A stretch of DNA of 64,000 bases, from contig CM067089.1 in the NCBI GenBank assembly GCA_034008185.1, positions 24,090,213 through 24,154,212 of the forward strand, read 5' to 3'. Shown in pieces: positions 12,901 to 25,993 of this stretch. This stretch comes from Gorsachius magnificus. Taxonomy: Eukaryota > Chordata > Aves > Pelecaniformes > Ardeidae. Every line of letters begins with the position of its first letter. Position 1 is the first letter of the stretch. The notes under the pieces were generated by a model that made no database searches, was not told the origin of the DNA, and was given only the letters and a program-made list of their open reading frames with translations. A program made the position numbers and the translations under genes.

Positions 12901-14269
12901 TTATGTAGTAGCTAGCATTATGGCAATTAGTTGAGGACTACAGTAAAAGATGCAAAATGTTTAAAGCTTTTAACCACTTTAAAGTACTTAAATCACTGTT
13001 TTTTTGTTTAAATACTGCTACACTTGAAATCAGGAGGCTTACGACTTTCACAGTGACTGTTTAAAAACAATGAAAATAAGATGTATGTTTAGTTGCACAT
13101 CATGTGCATGCACAGTTTGAGCTTGAGATAAGATGCACCTGAGTACAGCAAGCAAACTGTGTGGTGGTTTTTTTTTTTGTAATGCAGACCACAAATGTAT
13201 CTGATAGTCAGATTGCTATGTTAGAAGATAATGTTATAATAGACAAAATGCAAAATCCAGAATGATAGTTTGATTATATATTCTCCAAACTCAGTTTTGT
13301 TGCTGTGGGTGTTTTCTTGTTTTGCTGCTGGCATGATGTGGTTGACATGATGTGCTTTAAAATCAATTACACGTTGCTGGTATGACTAAAAGCTGGAAAA
13401 TGCAAAAGAAACTAAAATTATTCATAATTTAGTTTATACTCATTTTTGTGGATAATCCTAAGAGTAGATGAAGAATTTAAGCTTTCAGTATTTTTGCATT
13501 TTGATGAAAAAATCTACTGTAATAGAAGATATGCTATAACTGAATTTTAAAATGAAGACATCTTTCATTTATTTTGAGTAGCTTCAAGCTTTTGTGAGCT
13601 CTTAGATTTTAAAAATAGAACTTATTATTTGATGGCACCTGTGTGCGCATGTTCTGTTTAAATGTATAAGTATGTAATTTATTGTTTCTTCATAATTCCA
13701 TAAGACACATAGTCAGGTTATAATGCCACTGTTTTTCCTAAATAATCAGGTAATGAGCTGTATTGTGGTGTAGTCCTGTTCTTGGACATTTGTGTGCTTT
13801 TCAGTGAATAACATGATATATATTTTTCCCATGCTGGGGCTTCAGTTGTCTCATTTAAAATCTCTTTCAGTGAGACTGTTCAGAACTGAATTGCCAGAGA
13901 AATGCAAGTGATGTCCTCATTGTTACACTACTGTAAAAAAGGCATGATCACATCAGATATTCCATTTCCAAAGCTGCTAATGTGACATCACTCTCTTCAC
14001 TAAACAGCTTTAAAAGTATCCTAATTTACAAATGTGAGTACCCCAAATAAAAAAATATAATAAGCTGTATAGTTTATCAGCAACTGAAAGAATAGATAAG
14101 TCTCTGTTGCCCATTCAGTCTTTTCTGGGTTAAGCTTAACCCCAAGGGTATCAATTAGCGCTTAGTATAGTGGATTCTGCTATTTTAAAGGAGGTGATCA
14201 TCTATCAGAGCAGATTAAATGGCTGTGTGAAAATAATTTAGTAGCTGTCCATTAATTGCCTTTCCTTTC

Positions 14270-14810
14270 ACAGAACTTCAGAAAGAGACCTCAAGAGATC
14301 ATTTAGCTTCATTCCCCTAATCCAGCTAGAGATGCATCTTTGTCATTCCTGGCAGATATTTGTCTAGCCTCCTCTAAAGGTCTTTGGAAATAGTAAGGTG
14401 TCATGTGGAGACAGTGCAATCTTACTACATGATCTGTATTGGTGTGCCGCTTCATTCCCACTGAAAAGTTCCCCCTCCCCACACTCTAAATCTAGGTTTT
14501 AATAGAACTGAACTGTATTCAGAATGGATTAGCTATCCTATTCTCTGCTGACAGAGAAAACAGATTATTCCCTTCCTATTGGTTTTATTTTTACATTCTC
14601 AAGTCTGTCCTTTTTCCTCATCTGTAGACTGCAGAATGCAGGATACATCTCTTCCTGCAGCTCACATCATCTCAACTTCTTTCCAACTTCACTGCTTTCC
14701 TCTGGCCTTCCTCCAGTTGTTTTAGGTACTTCATGAATTGTGTTACCAAAAGTGGGGTGCAACCTTCCAGCTGTGGCCTTGCCATATGTAGTGTGGAATT
14801 CCTAAGGCAT
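14270..14810 (-). mobile_element. Old CR1-type LINE fragment, antisense
   Basis: On the + strand the order of diverged blocks follows the reverse complement of a CR1 3' region. First comes an AGAGACCTCAAGAGATCAT-like segment at about 14285. A TATTTGTCTAGCCTCCTCTAAAGG segment follows near 14355, and a CATCTGTAGACTGCAGAATGCAGG segment near 14620. Next is TTTCCTCTGGCCTTCCTCCA near 14695, then GTGGGGTGCAACCTTCCAGCTGTGGCCTTGCC near 14750. The last corresponds to the common reversed CR1 wording for the GGTGCCCAGAACTGGA...CAGCTGAGGCC region. It is heavily mutated, so an old insertion; edges are approximate. Confidence 0.65.
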
Positions 14811-16214
14811 CAAATTTAAACACATTAAACTCAAAGCTGACAGAGCACACTAGTCTTAGAAGTAGCATTGGAATCGTAAATATTTATATTTTCTTGTTGC
14901 TTTGGAGATGCTGGTTGGTATGCCTTAGAACTAAAAATTAGTTTGTTATTAACTTTCAGGTTAGTTAAGAAACAAGACTAATAAAAAAAGCTTAAAATTT
15001 ACAGCATCTATTACTTCGTATGTTTAGGATTTAGATTTTTAAGTTCAAGAGTAACGGTACTACTAATTAACCCCTATTCAGACGTGATTGACTCCTGTCA
15101 AGTGAATGAATTCAGGAAAAGAAAGTAAATACTTTAAACAATTCAGGTAATTGACTTTCAGAAGTCCTCTGGATTCACTACGTAGAAGAACAACAAAATA
15201 ATGTTGTGTGTCTAATTTCCAGAAGAGTTTCTTTGTGACTCAGATTTCTAATGTGGCTTCAGAGGATTTAAAATTGCTGGTTTGGAATGGCTGCTAGTTT
15301 GTGGTGGTGTTGGGAGAGGATCATTCTTCTTTCCCTCCTGGTAAACAGGAGACCATGAGTTGAAGGCACCTTGTCATCATTTTCTAATTGGAGTGATCAA
15401 AGGTGTATGGAATTTATTTATGAAGAACAGTTCTCTTGAATTCTGAAGGAGGTTTTGTAGATGAGCCTTCCTGTTATGAGACAACATGGTACAAAATTTG
15501 GCAGTTCTGTTTCATTACAGAAGCTTCCCTTTGCACCAAATCTTCTGTAAGAGCATGAAGTGTCAGAGGGCTTGCAGGATGAAACACAGAACTAATGCTT
15601 GTAAGTCAGTTAAACTGTGGAGAAAGAACAGTGAAGAGGGAGTTGGATAGGTTACAGAATGCGTAGGATGGGATGGGAAAAAATGGCAATGATTCTAAGC
15701 TGGGGAGCCAGAACAGTGCAGGTCTGGCAGGACAAGGCTATATGCAAAGAGAACATGCATATGTATTTGCCAGGGTGAGATTCTGTGCACCCCTATAGGC
15801 AAAAACGTAGAGCAGGCAGAATAGGCTGTTGTGTGAGGAAAATATTGAGACTCAAGCCATTTTATTAGTGTGATGGAAGAGATCACTTAAAGTTGACTGT
15901 CTGATTTAATCAGGACATCTAGAAGCCCCTGCTTAGCATTGTAAGTGTATATGGTATGGATATGCGGTTTTACATTTGCAGGGAGATAAGTTTGTGTTTT
16001 GGTGTAAATCTGATTAGCTTTCAGTAGATCAAGAGTAGCCTTGAAGACTTGCCAGGAAATCTCTCATCTTCTGATCCACATACTTGTATAGCTCAGTAAT
16101 CATTGTATATGGGCATCTCAGACACGTAAATTGATTTGTTCTTGTAGCTTTCTGTTAGAGAAGATTGTAATTATATGGATTTGTGGCCAAAGCAAACAGG
16201 GAACATAGCTGGCT

Positions 16215-16280
16215 CCAAATTGCATGGGAAACCTGCTGCAAATCCAGAAGCTGTGTGCCTTAACCACCAAGCCATCTGCT
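16215..16280 (-). repeat. Possible tRNA-derived SINE remnant
   Basis: On the minus strand a segment reads TGGCTTGGTGGTTAAGGCAC (16255-16274 reversed), which resembles the A-box half of tRNA-Ser/Leu type sequences. About 40 bases further is AGGTTTCCCATG, a poor B-box match. It cannot be an active tRNA gene because no stems can be completed. Chance similarity is possible. Confidence 0.25.
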
Positions 16281-17191
16281 TATTCTGAAGGGGGTCTCCT
16301 GCCCTAATATTGTGCTGACTGTATGATCAGATGACCTTGCTTTACAAGAAGTGGAAACAGCAACTGACACACACTGCAGCTTCTGTCCCCAAACCAGTGA
16401 TCACAGATGGGGCGCAGCTGCTGCAAGGGAGTCAGTGGTACCTTCTGGTCACATGAGTCAGCTGGTGCAGTTGCAGCTGCAGATGCCAGTGTCTCTGAGC
16501 AGCTGAAACCAATATACATTATTCAGGCTGGTGCAGGAGTGTGTGGGAGGTGATGGAGATAAACTCCCTGTGCCAGTTAGGCATCTTAAGCACCCTGCCC
16601 CCAGTACATGTGGCATGGCCTGGCCTTGTCTCTAACTGATGTAGCTGGCTCTGATTGTGAGGGGAGTAACAGTAGAGCTGCAGACAATGAGAATATAAGG
16701 GTATTAATTTCAGTTATTAATTTCTAATATTGTATAAACAAAACCGAACACACACACATTCTCCTATACTGCTTGTCCTAGGTTGAGGTCAGCAGGATGT
16801 ACGCAGGTCTTGTATTGGACTATCAAAGATAGGAAGATAGTCACAGTCTTCCACTGTATTGCAATAAGTATTTTGGGAAATTCAGTATTAGTGCAAAAAG
16901 GTGTTGAGTGCTTTAAGTTGAAAGTGAATATTTTAACAAGATATGCAACTACAGTAGTTAACATTCTGCTTTTAAACTGTAGTGACAAGTTATCTTGCAG
17001 ATTTGGTGAAAGCTGAGGTGGGCTACTCTAATTTGCTTCTGAACACACTTAAATAACTTTTCTAAAGTAGGTGATCTCTTTGGCTAACATTTCTAGCATT
17101 CAGCAATAGTGAAACACATCTATGTGCAACAGTGAATAAGCCTATCATTCCTTTCTATTGGCACAGTCCTGCACGGATTTCTGAATTCTTT

Positions 17192-17215
17192 AAAAAAAAA
17201 AAAAAAAAAAAAAAA
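17192..17215 (+). repeat. Poly(A) tract, 24 bases
   Basis: An uninterrupted run of A. No recognisable retroposed sequence precedes it and no flanking duplication was found, so it is treated as a mononucleotide repeat. Confidence 0.9.
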
Positions 17216-19854
17216 GATTTTGGGTTATAATCCCAGCAGCAGCTATGGGAATATTTTGAAACAGCAGCTTTCTTGAAACCTCCCAGTGTGTGAACATCCC
17301 ACTTCACAAGAAAGAGAAAATTGTGCCATCATCGTTGTCCAAATACATGTGTTAGTCATTTATATAATGTATGGGAGTCTTTCCTAAGTTGGAAGGATGT
17401 TGCCTGTGTCAAGGGTTGGACACGGAACTGTTTAACAGTGTGACTCTGTTTATTATCTCTACTCTGAGAAAAACACCCTGTAAATGTCTTAAAACCAGTT
17501 CTTTCTTTCTCTATTCCTGTCACATGGTTTATTGCAGATGGCAATTACTGTACAACAATCTTTTTTTCCCCCTTTATTTTCTTTCTTATTTTCTTTCATC
17601 TCTGCCATGGGTGCTTACCATGAGTAGAGGTCACCATTCTGGTACCTGAAACTATAAAATATTCTATTTTCAGAGGAAATAAGATATCAACCAAATAAAT
17701 AGAAGGGAGAAACTTAACTGAATATGAATAAAAAAATAGACGGAGGAATGAGCAGGCCTAACATACACAGAGAACAGTTGTTTGGGGCTTTTTTTGGGGG
17801 GACTGTGTTTTTGGTTTTTAAGTGTATACTGAGAAGACACTGAAACGCTTCCTACCTAAAATGCAATAAGAAGCTGCCTGGTTCAGGAAAAAAGAATTTT
17901 CAACCTTTAGTGAATGTATTAGTAGGATTTGAACATTGGAATAAACTTGCATTACAGATCTTGTAAATATTACAAGTTGCAGAACCTTAGAATATTTGAT
18001 ACTCGAAGCTCAGTGTTGGTTTGCACAATTATTTATATGTGCAGTTGCTTTTTTCACACTCTTTGCTAGTACTGCATTTCCCACCAAGATCGCTATATTC
18101 TCAGGATGCTGGCTGCTCAAAAAACTGTGATTAGAAGTGGAAATACCCTACTTAACTGTTTTGCAGTTGCTCCAGCAGGATCACAAAAGTAAGTGATGAA
18201 CTTCTTAAAGGGAAGATATTGCCACTGGATGGTGCTATTGTTATGTTACTTAACTAGCATTCTGTGATAGTGTGGATGGCATGAAATCTCCACCCCTGTC
18301 CTCCCCAAAGATTTTAAGATCTGCTGCAAGAAAATTCTATGTATACAGGTCACAATACCGATGGAAAAATAGTCATCCTTAACCTGTACCTTCACAAAGG
18401 TTGGGCAAGGGTAATTCTATCTGGTATGATCTCTATTTGAGCTTTGCAGATGAATGCTTAATACAAATTTGGATGAGAGCCTGCTGATTGTTAATACTGT
18501 TGTTTTTATGGGAGGTGATGTTCTTGAGGAATGGGATATATTTGAGCCAACCAGCTCTGTGAAATCTGCATATTCATAATACATCTAATTATCCAGAAAG
18601 AGATGCTGAGTTACTGAAATCGTCACTTTGAACGGTTTCTAACAAGGGGACTGTCTTTTAAAGCGGCAGGGGTTACATAGTTAGATACCTATTACATTAA
18701 AAAAAAAAAGTTTTGGCTGTTTTATGCAAATATACTGCATTACCTCATATAAATGAGAAAGTAAATCAGCTTTTGAAAGCCCCTAATGTTTTTTGAGGGG
18801 AGTGAAAATGAATTCTTATTATAAATTTGCATTTCATGAGGTAAATAGCTACTTGAAAAGGTGCACCTTCTTTTAGAGATTGCAGTTTAGTAAGCTAGAG
18901 ATTTGAGACTTAAAATGGCTTTAGAAATTTTTGAAATTTGTCTTTGAATATGCTATGAACAATTGGAAATGTACTCCAATTTTCTTACAAACTGGTTTAA
19001 AAACGATTTTTTTTGTGCTTGCACTCTCTCACTCTTTCATTTTCTTTCACATATTTTGATCTGTCCAGAGCAATTAGAGTAAATTTTGTTTTTTTAAAAG
19101 GCCTAGGAGAGGAAGGAAAAAAAATATCCCCAGAACCGGAGAAAACTATTGCTGCTGTCAGTCCTGACTTCAGAAGAAATTATGAGATTTGGGCAAGACA
19201 CCATCTTGTGTATTTGTAGCCTGTCTCTTTATGAGCTATCCTCTATCTGGTGATCTACTAGTTCTTAAGCTCAGTGGGCAAATCATAACTGTATTTGAAA
19301 GGGCAGCAAAAATGTATAGGATAATAAGTTACTTCAGGTTTCAAGCAAGTTAGTGGCTTGATAAAAAGTCATGTGGAGGGAAAGGTGGGTGGAACTCAGA
19401 TGTTATTTGCTCCCAGCAGCATCATGCCTGGTTGGCTGGAACAGCCTCCATAGGCTACCCAGTCAACCGTGATGCAGGGAACCCCAGATCAGCAGGTCCT
19501 CCCTTTTCACCAGCCAAACAGCTAGGTTGGAGGAGGTGGGAAAAGATGAGGGTGAAAGGGTACTTCATGAACATGACAGAGAAGTAAGGCTATTGGGGTA
19601 GAAACTACAGAATATGCTTTCGTAAGAAAGCTTCAGGCTTCTCTGATCAAGAAGCAGTTTTACATTCAGCAGGTATTTCTTTCAAGAGGCTGCTTGTTGG
19701 ATATGCTCATTACTTAGTGAAATCAGAAGCTGTTTGCTTGCTCCATCTGCACCTGGAAGACCTTAGTTTGTTTATGCTATGTATGCTACATCTGTTCTGG
19801 AGTTCTAACTTTCATTTTATTACTTGTACTTTTCTAAGATAAAAGTAGCTATCC

Positions 19855-19855
<1 letters not shown>

Positions 19856-19887
<32 letters not shown>

Positions 19888-19888
19888 T
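19856..19888 (+). repeat. (ATT)n microsatellite
   Basis: About eleven uninterrupted TTA/ATT units, likely length-polymorphic. Confidence 0.9.
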
Positions 19889-22800
19889 ATTTCAGTTGTC
19901 AGACAACCTGTTCCAAAGTCTCTGTTCCAACAGGCATACATTTCAGTCTGCTGCTTTTGGTGCAATTATTTCATGTTAATTTTTCTCCTTTCTGTCTCAA
20001 GCCTTTTAACTCTTTTACTGTGTTTATTTTACTTGCTGTTGTAGTTGTTAGCTCTATCTAGCACAGACATTGTTGATGGTGACTTAAACTTTTGAGATAG
20101 TAGGAAGTATATATTCACACAAAGCAATACTGTGTATCTGGAGTTCTCTGAGAGAAGACAATTCTCTTCCTGCTCAAGAACAGGGGTTGGATGAGGTAGA
20201 ATGAAGCTAGATTGTGAGGAGCTGGCCTGAAGGGCAGAGAAACTATTTCTGAGAGGAGTCTTGGAAACTATTCGGAGGCTTAGCGAGACGGTGCAATACT
20301 GTTGGGTCCAACTGGAGATCCTTAGTGTCAGGATATTCTCAGGCAAGAGAGGGAGTCCCTGCTGGAAAGTGCAGCAGTATGACAGGCAGTTGGCCAGCAT
20401 ACTTTGGAGCTTGGTGTGAAGGTTTTTACAACAGCGGTAAGTGGTATTGATCCTATACTTGAAATGCCTGTTGGGCTGAATGCTATTTGACATGCTTGCT
20501 TGATACAGGCTATCTACGTATAGATACATTGTGGATGGTAGAAGTTGAAAAGAGATCTAAAATATTAGGCTAAGTATGTCAAAGGCACAATCTAACAAGT
20601 TTATGAATTAATGGATCATTTCTCTTGCATCAAGGGTTGAAAAGATGAAGAGATTTAATTGTAGTTGACAATCCCCTTTGTTATTACTCAGTTCCCTGTG
20701 TGGCAGCTGGTAGAAATGTTTAAATATTTTTAATAGAATACGTAACTCTTCCCACTTGATAGAAGTGAATGGATAGCTAAAGATGCTGTTACTTTTTTCA
20801 AAATTCTCTCTCAAGTTTCTTAAAATCCCGTAGCATTCAAAAAGACCTAAAGTGGTTAAAAGTAAGTAACGTTAATCTTATTGCATCTAAAGGCACAACA
20901 ATGTAAGCTGGATGACTCCTTTTATATGCTATATATTTTTTTCATCTTTTGAATACCTGATGATGATGTGTTTCAGAAATTAAAAATAAAAGGGGAAAAA
21001 ACAACCCCCTCTTTGCATTCTTCTTTGTGTCCAGCTTCCTGGGACAAAGTGAGATCATCTACAAAATCAAAGGCCTGCAAGAACCTGTGTTCTTGTAATT
21101 GAAGGTGGGAAGCCTTCTGTGGATTATTTATTGGACAACGTCATGTCTGAGTTATTAATCAAATTGTATTAATATATTTTATTATTTTTTTATCATACTT
21201 TGGTTTTTGTAGGGTCACTAAAATAACCTGTCACTTAACAGCAGGGGAAAAAGCTGACATTATGTATCGCTAGATTTTTTTCAAATTCTTCATGTTGTAT
21301 GATAGAAACAAAAATGAATTGTGCATACAAAAAAGTTCCAGTAATTGGAATGAAATTTAAGAATCACTGTAGCTAAGTACATGGTTCCAGATACACCTCA
21401 GTTTTTCAGGGTGTTTTTTCTTGATTATTGGGTCTGCATGTGAAAGAGTGATTGCATTCTATTATGTGACTGCTACTATGCCCTCCGGCTTCCGTATGAA
21501 ATAGCTAAGCAGAATTATCACTTGTTTGAAGGAGTATGAAATCCTAGATGCATTCCCACATGGAAGACTCATGTTCAGTGTGTCATAGGTCTGTCTCACT
21601 TAAATTCTTATTACTAGAGATTCATTTTCTGACTGTAATGAGGTAACACATCACAAACTCATGTTTTAGTCAGTGTGATTGTGAATATAGATAGGGTGTT
21701 CAACAACCAAGATGTAGTAGCAGCATATGTCTTTTTTCTTTAAATTTATAATGTACAGTAGTCGTGATAGATTTCATAAACCAGATACTGTTTCAGAGCA
21801 TCCAGCTTCATTTGGTAAATAAAGAGAATTCTTTAAAGACACCATCTGTTCAGGCCTCATGTTTTTGGATGCAATATCATCTTAGTGTAAATTCATGATT
21901 CTTCTCTGATTATTAGAAGTCCCTTCTCCAACTTTTTTCCAGTTTTCAATTTATTTTAACCTTTCTCAACTATCAGTGTTTTTTTTAACTTGATCCATTC
22001 TCTTAAGTAAGAGCAGTTAGAACTCAGGATTAGGCATTAGTGCTCCATGTTACTGCTTTGCTCTCCCTTGTGTTTTGGGATACTATTCAAACTCTGTATC
22101 TTGTAAGAGTGACAATCCTTAATAGGTTCATTTTAAGGAGAGGGACAACTGTGGCCTTTTACACTGGTCCTCTGAGGTGTGGTGGGGTTTTTTTTAACAT
22201 ATCTTGGATTCTTCTTCATCTCTTCCCCATATCACAGTTGAGTTAAAGCTGTAAGATGGCTTTCATTTGTTACCCTGTTGTTCCCCTCTTTCTGAAAGAT
22301 GGGGTGCTGGAGCTGTTCCTTTTCAATCATGGTATGACTGGCTTCTGTCTGTGGGGCTTTTGCCTTTCACTGTGGGGAGAGACATGCACAAGAAGAGGAG
22401 TGTGAAAACCTTGCAGTTCTGCCAGAAACAGCTTGCCTCATATGCCGTCCTCTTCTTCTGGTGTAAAAACTTCAGTGTTAGAGATGTTGTCCCAGACTTG
22501 ACAACAGCCTACAAGTATCTCGATAGGGAGAAAACACAGAGTGTTGGAGAGTATCTTTTAGTATGAAAGAGAAGCAAACCAAGATTAAATCAGTCTGGGA
22601 GCTTAAGACATGCAAACTGATCTAAAGTGAAGCATGCTGAAATTGGCAAGCTGGTTGGATGAAGGAATGAAAATCCTGCAAGCGGTATCTTGATGATTAT
22701 GAAACAAATTATTTTTCCTTAATAAACTGGGGCAGGGGAAAGCATATGCAGATGCTAAATTTTGCATTAAATCCCCAAAGCCGCAATGAGAGGGAACACA

Positions 22801-24002
22801 GTATGTAAATTTCTCATATTACATCATGACTTGTCTCTGAATACTTGGCATTATTTAAAACAACTTTGTTGAATCGGATGAACTTTGATCCTAATGAAGA
22901 ACATTTGATCATATTAAGTGCAGACTTCAAACTGGTGTTTATCTTGAAGAAATGTTTGCAAGTAAGTATTATATGTATATCTGAACAATCTAAAATTACT
23001 ATAGTTAATGTATTATATGTTGATATGCAAATTTCTGTTAGCCCAAGGAGTGTATTTACTGCTTTCCAAATTGTGCTCGATGTTTCAGTTTCTCTTAGCA
23101 GACAGAAGTATTCATTTTATGGACTTTCTTCTTCTTCCTCCTCTTTCATCATGCAAATATAGGTTTGGAATGAGGCTGTATAGGCTCGCCCTTAGAGGAT
23201 GCAAAGTGCTGTTAGCCTAACCCTTCCTGGTGCTGGTTGAGTGTCAAGTTGTTTACTCCAAGTAAGGTACCTTGGGGGCTGTCCCTGCTATAGCCTTATC
23301 TCCTCTGTGTACTTTGCAGTGGAAAGGCCAGATTATGTCTATGTTTTTGGGAGAAGAGAGTAAGTATCATGGTTGTCTGAGGTATAATGCTGCAACAGTT
23401 GGTCACTACAGCTCTGGAAATCAGCCCTGTTTGGGTAAATGCCACATCTTTGGTTTGAGTAGACTGTAGGTTATCTAAGCCAGTCAGTGTTAATAAATGA
23501 AGGGTGCTTAATTAAACTTAATCACTGGATTTACATACTGGAATAGTAGTTGGGAAGATGGATGTTATAAGTAACCTTGCTGTGTTTTTAGGAAAATAGC
23601 CTTTGAGGAAAAGACCCTTAGCTAATCTGGATGCTGTCTGGGCAGATTGACCTAATGTGTTCTGTAGATGCATTTACATTAGTGTCCAGTCGAGATTTCC
23701 TCTGCTTTTGGATTGAGTTTTCCAACTGTCCCCATTTACTGCAGTCGGCTTCCACTTGTAGAGTGATCTGTGAGCACATTGAACTGAATTCTTTTCAGGC
23801 AAAACAAGTAAGAAAGCATGTTCCAGGAGCACACCTTATTTGCCCCATCTGCTATGAACTCAAGCTGTGGGAGTAGGCAAGATCTGGTCTGACAGATGCC
23901 TTGAAATACTTGTACAGTGCATGCCTGCTCCTAAAACCAGCTAATTGTCTGGCTCTATATGATCTTGAAATTATTTTTAGACTTAGGACTTCTTGGGGCA
24001 AT

Positions 24003-24027
24003 GCGCTATCCACTGAGCTATGCACTT
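24003..24027 (-). repeat. tRNA-like A-box remnant
   Basis: The reverse complement reads ATAGCTCAGTGGATAGCGC, a close match to the D-arm and A-box of many tRNAs (TAGCTCAGTGG). No convincing B-box or acceptor stem follows within about 60 bases, so it is at most a fragment of an old tRNA-derived SINE. Confidence 0.3.
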
Positions 24028-24250
24028 AGTTATGAAGGCATTGTTAAACCTTTCAAATACGGGGCTGCTGCTGCTAAGCTCATAGTGGTTAATGTATATA
24101 GGAAGCTTTTATCTTTGAAGAATAAACAAGTGAAGACATGGTGAAGAGTTCACCACTCTTCTTGGGAAAGAATAACCACCGATGTGGGATTTAAAGATAA
24201 GAGAAAAATCATGACTGGACTGGAAGGCATGTACTGGCTGCTAGTAACTC

Positions 24251-24268
24251 TTGTTTGTTTGTTTGTTT
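24251..24268 (+). repeat. (GTTT)n short tandem repeat
   Basis: Four GTTT units preceded by TT, with no associated element seen. Confidence 0.8.
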
Positions 24269-25358
24269 AGGGATGTTTCCATACAGTTAAGATATTCTTC
24301 ATAAACTAGAGTCTGGAATAGTAACAGCTGGTTGCTCCCCTTTTTGCAGTTCAGGATAAGTTTTACTTTTAGCCTTAAAGGTACAGTTGAGAGAGTACCT
24401 GTTTTTTTCCTGGGAGTGAACAGCATCAGTTTACCAGTCTATAAGGAAAAGTTGTGGGATGTGCTGATTGGTGTAAACTTAAGTTCAATTTTATGTTTGA
24501 ATTATATTTTCTTGGTTGCATTCCTCCAATCCTTTAGCTTTTGCCTGCCTGCAGTAACTAGGAGAGACTTTCCTTTCATGTGCATAAACTTGGTTTCACA
24601 TATACAGCCCTTAAACTTGTTGGAGGTAATGGTAGTGGTAATACTAGTGCACCAGGATTTGAGGCAAAGTGTGCTGTGTTTCTAGTGGTATTAAAACATA
24701 TGCTATGCCTGTCAGGCACATCATATCAATAAACTGAAGTTGTATAAATAGTTCATTGGAAGTGGAATGAGATACACAAGAACTTTTTGAGTGCAGGTTT
24801 TCACTTTCTTGTGTGTTCTGGGACATGGTGGAGTCCCCTAGGTCATCTAATACATTTCTTAATATTGCGAGAACTGAAAACATTTTTAATACCTTCTTTC
24901 TCTACCATTCTTTATTGATCATTGTTTTGTTTTGTTGTCCCCCCCTCCCCCTCCACCATATCTATGGCAAACCTGATGTTTTGTTGCTTTTGATAGGACA
25001 CAGCTCAGGCTAACATTAGCAGGAAGGTGTTCTAGTGTGGATTTTGGTCTGTGAAGTGTATGTTCTGTGGCCAGTCTGGATTATCTATGGTTGCCTACCA
25101 CTATGGAGAGGATTGTACTTGTAATTCAAATGGTCCATATATACTTGTGTTGTTTTATATTTGCATTTTTGCCGTTTAGTGAAGCTTTGCTGCCTTTAAT
25201 AATTGGAGAGCAAAACTGCCTATCACTAAAGCCACTAATTACCTCTGCAGAGCATATTTTTAAAAACAGCACATGTAATGGAGATTTCAGGATTATGTGC
25301 CATGGCAGCAATAGCATAAACTGGTTTTGTAGAGACTTTAATGAGTTTTGGGTTTTTT

Positions 25359-25363
25359 GTATC
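25359..25363 (+). repeat. Target-site duplication, left copy (GTATC)
   Basis: GTATC immediately precedes the LTR and is repeated exactly at 25989-25993. The 5-bp length is typical of ERVL-type insertions, among others. Confidence 0.9.
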
Positions 25364-25613
25364 TGTCCTGGTTTCGGCTGGGATAGAGTTAATTTTCTTC
25401 ACAGAAGCTAGCATAGTGCTGTGCTTTGGATTCAGTGCTAGAAGAATGTTGATAACACGCTGATGTTTTTAGTTGTTGCCAAGTAGTGCTCAGACTGCTC
25501 AAGGACTTTTGAGCTTCTCCTGCTCGGCCAGGTGCATAACAAGCTGGGAGTACAGCACAGCTAGGACCCAAACTGTCCAAAGAGCTATTCCATACCATAG
25601 AACGTCATGCTCG

Positions 25614-25662
25614 GGGGGGTTAGTCGGTCGGGTCGGTCGGGTCGGTCGGTCGGTCGCGGGCA
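25614..25662 (+). repeat. CGGT/GGGT-rich tandem tract inside the LTR
   Basis: Interspersed CGGT and CGGGT units follow a run of seven G. The tract is GC-rich in an otherwise AT-rich intron and holds many of the CpG sites of the region. Confidence 0.85.
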
Positions 25663-25842
25663 GAGTGGTCGCAGCTCGGGCTGTGTGATCGCTGCTTGGG
25701 TACTGATCACTGCTCGGGACGGGCTGGGCATCGGTCAGCGGGTGGTGAGCAATTGCATTGTGCATCACTTGTTTTATATATTCTGTATATTTTCTTACCA
25801 TTATCATTATTATTATTATCATTATTGTTATTCTTCTCTCTT

Positions 25843-25848
25843 ATTAAA
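25843..25848 (+). terminator. Possible LTR polyadenylation signal (ATTAAA)
   Basis: ATTAAA lies about 140 bases before the LTR end and is followed by a CT-rich and T-rich stretch. This fits the layout of a retroviral LTR, in which the signal lies in R. If used in the sense direction it could truncate ADK transcripts; no direct evidence is available. Confidence 0.45.
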
Positions 25849-25988
25849 CTGTCTCTATCTCAACCACGGGTCTTACTTTTTTTTTTTTTTTCCTTTTCTC
25901 CGATTCTCTCCCCATCCCACTGAGGAAGGGGGGGGAGTGAGCGAGCGGCTGCGTGGTGCTTAGTTGCCAGCCGGGTTAAACCACGACA

Positions 25989-25993
25989 GTATC
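25989..25993 (+). repeat. Target-site duplication, right copy (GTATC)
   Basis: Exact copy of 25359-25363, immediately after the terminal CA of the LTR. Confidence 0.9.

Larger units (their letters stand above)
25364..25988 (+). mobile_element. Solo LTR of an avian endogenous retrovirus, plus orientation
   Basis: The element begins TGTCCTGGTTTCGGCTGG, ends GTTAAACCACGACA, and has exact GTATC duplications on both sides, so its 625-bp limits are certain. The ends follow the TG...CA rule. Inside are a CGGT-rich tract (25614-25662), an AT-rich segment with GTTTTATATATTC near 25771, an ATT/ATC-rich tract (25800-25835), a possible ATTAAA polyadenylation signal (25843-25848) and a T run (25877-25891). 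The ends match the LTR at 8451-9019, which lies in the opposite orientation. The intact ends and perfect duplication suggest a younger insertion. No internal retroviral genes remain, so it arose by recombination between the two LTRs of a provirus. Open frames inside (25473-25963 on both strands) are products of the repeats. The family resembles LTRs common in many neoavian birds; the class is inferred from the 5-bp duplication. Confidence 0.93.

Noticed and set aside
17192..17215. Processed pseudogene tail
   Set aside because: No coding similarity upstream of the A run and no flanking direct repeats.
24003..24027. tRNA gene
   Set aside because: Only the A-box region fits; no acceptor stem, anticodon arm or B-box.
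25473..25963. Overlapping open frames of 71-118 codons on both strands
   Set aside because: They lie inside the solo LTR and arise from its CGGT and ATT repeats; no retroviral protein motif is present.
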